Source: Bacillota bacterium
GTDB taxonomy: Bacteria > Bacillota > Clostridia > Christensenellales > SZUA-584
Length of the DNA: 6,891 nucleotides
NCBI GenBank assembly: GCA_023436525.1
Contig: JAEZIW010000128.1
Coordinates: 1-6,891 of the forward strand
Direction: 5' to 3'
Within the stretch, counting starts at the first letter, position 1. Every line of letters begins with the position of its first letter. A program made the position numbers and the translations under genes. Positions 5,738-6,891 of the stretch are shown here, one piece after another. The notes under the pieces are model-generated. The model saw only the letters and a list, made by a program, of their open reading frames with translations. It had not been told where the DNA came from and did no database searches.

Positions 5738-6402
5738 GAATGGCACTTGAATTCGCCAAAACAGGCATGGCCCGGTTTATATCGCATCTTGACCTCCAGC
5801 GCGCGTTCTCACGCGCTATCAGGCGCTCAGGGCTGTCTGTCAAGCTGTCGGAAGGGTTTAACCCGCATTACATCGTCTCGTTCGCATCGGCGCTCTCACT
5901 CGGTATGGAGAGCGAATGCGAGTGCGTGGAAATGGCGATGGCCGAGGATATTGACGCTGACGCGTTTTTGCTTGCATTGGCGCGCGCGCTGCCGCCGGGG
6001 CTCGTTGCTAAGCGTGCGGTGAGGCTGCGTGAGGGGGCCCCCAAGCTGATGGCGGCGCTGAGCGAAGCAGACTACGAGATGCCGATTGATATGGCGCGTG
6101 CGGATGATTTCAGACGCGCAACGGACGATTTGCTCAAACGCGATGTGATAGAAGCGGTGAAAGTGTCGGACGGAAAAGAGAAAACGATAGATATTCGTCC
6201 GCTGATTAAAGACATAGCCGTGCAAGACGGCAAACTCGTTATGCGGCTTTCAGCCGCCCAAACCGGTGCGCTCAAGCCCGAGCTGCTGCTGAATGAGCTG
6301 GAAAAGCAGACGGGCGCGTTTGCACGCGACGTGAAAAGAACAGCATTGTATACAATGCAAAATGGGACGGCGACGACTCTGCTGGACGCATTCAAACAGT
6401 GA
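5734..6402 (+). CDS. DUF2344 / TIGR03936-type radical SAM-associated protein
   Basis: This 222-residue protein is known in the family as a partner of the preceding radical SAM enzyme, sometimes fused to its C-terminus. The N-terminal signature is clear: ALEFAKTGMARFISHLDLQR (4-23), then RAIRRSGL and LSEGFNPHYIVSFASALSLG, ending near residue 60. The rest (about 100-222) is less conserved and has no motif I recognise. There are no membrane segments or cysteine clusters. The ATG at 5734 shares its last two bases and the next A with the TGA stop of the upstream gene (ATGA), the usual sign of translational coupling; GGGG at 5722-5725 is its ribosome-binding site. An in-frame ATG at 5740 would shorten it by two residues. 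The biochemical function is not known; substrate presentation or RNA binding for the radical SAM enzyme is a guess. Confidence 0.9.
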   Translation: MRMALEFAKTGMARFISHLDLQRAFSRAIRRSGLSVKLSEGFNPHYIVSFASALSLGMESECECVEMAMAEDIDADAFLLALARALPPGLVAKRAVRLREGAPKLMAALSEADYEMPIDMARADDFRRATDDLLKRDVIEAVKVSDGKEKTIDIRPLIKDIAVQDGKLVMRLSAAQTGALKPELLLNELEKQTGAFARDVKRTALYTMQNGTATTLLDAFKQ

Positions 6403-6455
6403 AACATCAGGCTTTGAGCCTGCAAAATAAAATTTTAAATATACTGGAGTTTTTC

Positions 6456-6891
6456 ATGAACAAGAAAATCATAGCGGATGTCAATGGGTTAGAGGCGAGA
6501 ATCGCCCTGCTTGAGGACGATAAGCTGGTTGAGATTCATGTGGAGCGTCGAGGGAAAGAGCGGCTTGTGGGCAACATCTACAAGGGGCGCGTGGCCAATG
6601 TGCTGCCAGGTATGCAGGCTGCCTTTGTCGACATCGGGCTCGATCGCAACGCTTTTCTCTACGCCGGAGACATATTGGTTGACACATCGGATTTTGAATT
6701 CGGCACCAAATCGGACGCGGTGAATCTGCGTCCGACAAAAATTGAAGATATGGTGAAAGAGGGGCAGGAAATACTCGTTCAGGTATTAAAGCAGCCCGGC
6801 GGCACCAAGGGCGCGCGTATCACCACACACGTAACGCTGCCCGGCCGTATGATGGTGCTTATGCCCACCGTGAACCATGTGGGCGTATCGC
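6456..6891 (+). CDS. rng: Ribonuclease E/G family protein, 5' part
   Basis: RNase E/G enzymes cut single-stranded, 5'-monophosphorylated RNA and act in rRNA maturation and mRNA decay. The first 145 codons are visible and the gene runs off the right edge. The product starts MNKKIIADVNGLEARIALLE. An S1 domain (about 35-120) contains GNIYKGRVANVLPGMQAAFV and DIGLDRNAFLYAGD. The start of the RNase H-like/5'-sensor region follows, with GTKGARITTHVTLPGR, MVLMP and HVGVS, closely matching E. coli RNase G over the same stretch. The catalytic Asp residues and the zinc-link cysteines lie outside the window. The start is set by GGAG at 6446-6449, 6 bases before the ATG. It lies 53 bases after the DUF2344 gene with no clear terminator between, so it is probably in the same transcript. 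RNase G cannot be separated from RNase E without the C-terminus. Confidence 0.95.
   Translation, partial: MNKKIIADVNGLEARIALLEDDKLVEIHVERRGKERLVGNIYKGRVANVLPGMQAAFVDIGLDRNAFLYAGDILVDTSDFEFGTKSDAVNLRPTKIEDMVKEGQEILVQVLKQPGGTKGARITTHVTLPGRMMVLMPTVNHVGVS

Noticed and set aside
6408..6422. Hairpin CAGGCT-TTG-AGCCTG between the DUF2344 and RNase G genes, considered as a terminator
   Set aside because: The stem is short (6 bp) and is followed by an A-rich stretch with no T-tract, so termination is unlikely.
6414..6445. Possible promoter (TTGAGC and TATACT) directly before the RNase G gene
   Set aside because: The spacing is 20 bases and the implied transcription start would fall in or past the ribosome-binding site.

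Overview
The window reads as a chromosomal segment of an endospore-forming member of the Clostridia (Bacillota). The evidence is a SpoIVFA/SpoIVFB-like pair, which belongs to the mother-cell sporulation programme, followed by the radical SAM (TIGR03960-type) / DUF2344 (TIGR03936-type) / RNase G run that often precedes rplU-rpmA-obg in Clostridia. Base composition is balanced and the spacers are AT-rich. I cannot name a genus. All recognised genes are on the + strand.

Layout. (1) 1-558 is the 3' part of tuf (EF-Tu domains II and III), closed by a strong intrinsic terminator at 577-619. (2) About 620-1075 has no gene. It holds two 68-bp repeat units exactly 114 bp apart, each ending in a perfect palindrome whose two copies differ by a compensatory base-pair change, plus an inverted fragment of the same repeat upstream. 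(3) 1091-2696 carries a SpoIVFA-like membrane protein with a LytM/M23 fold that has lost its zinc ligands, then a SpoIVFB-like intramembrane metalloprotease. Together they would control pro-sigma-K processing. (4) 2751-3822 is a two-gene unit with its own vegetative promoter: a metallo-beta-lactamase-fold hydrolase and a glyoxalase/VOC protein with all four GloA-type metal-ligand positions filled. (5) 3902-6402, again with its own promoter, encodes the radical SAM protein and its DUF2344 partner, overlapping by ATGA. (6) 6456 to the right edge is the 5' part of an RNase E/G gene.

How they fit together. The SpoIVFA-SpoIVFB block and the radical SAM-DUF2344-RNase G block lie near the L21/L27/Obg ribosomal locus in many Firmicutes; here a small hydrolase/VOC unit sits between them. 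The radical SAM/DUF2344 pair has no function that I know to be established. Its translational coupling and its place next to RNase G suggest a role in RNA or ribosome metabolism, but that is inference. The items most worth a second look are the covarying palindromic repeats behind tuf and the radical SAM/DUF2344 pair. I see no CRISPR array, transposase, tRNA or rRNA, and no clearly new multi-gene system.
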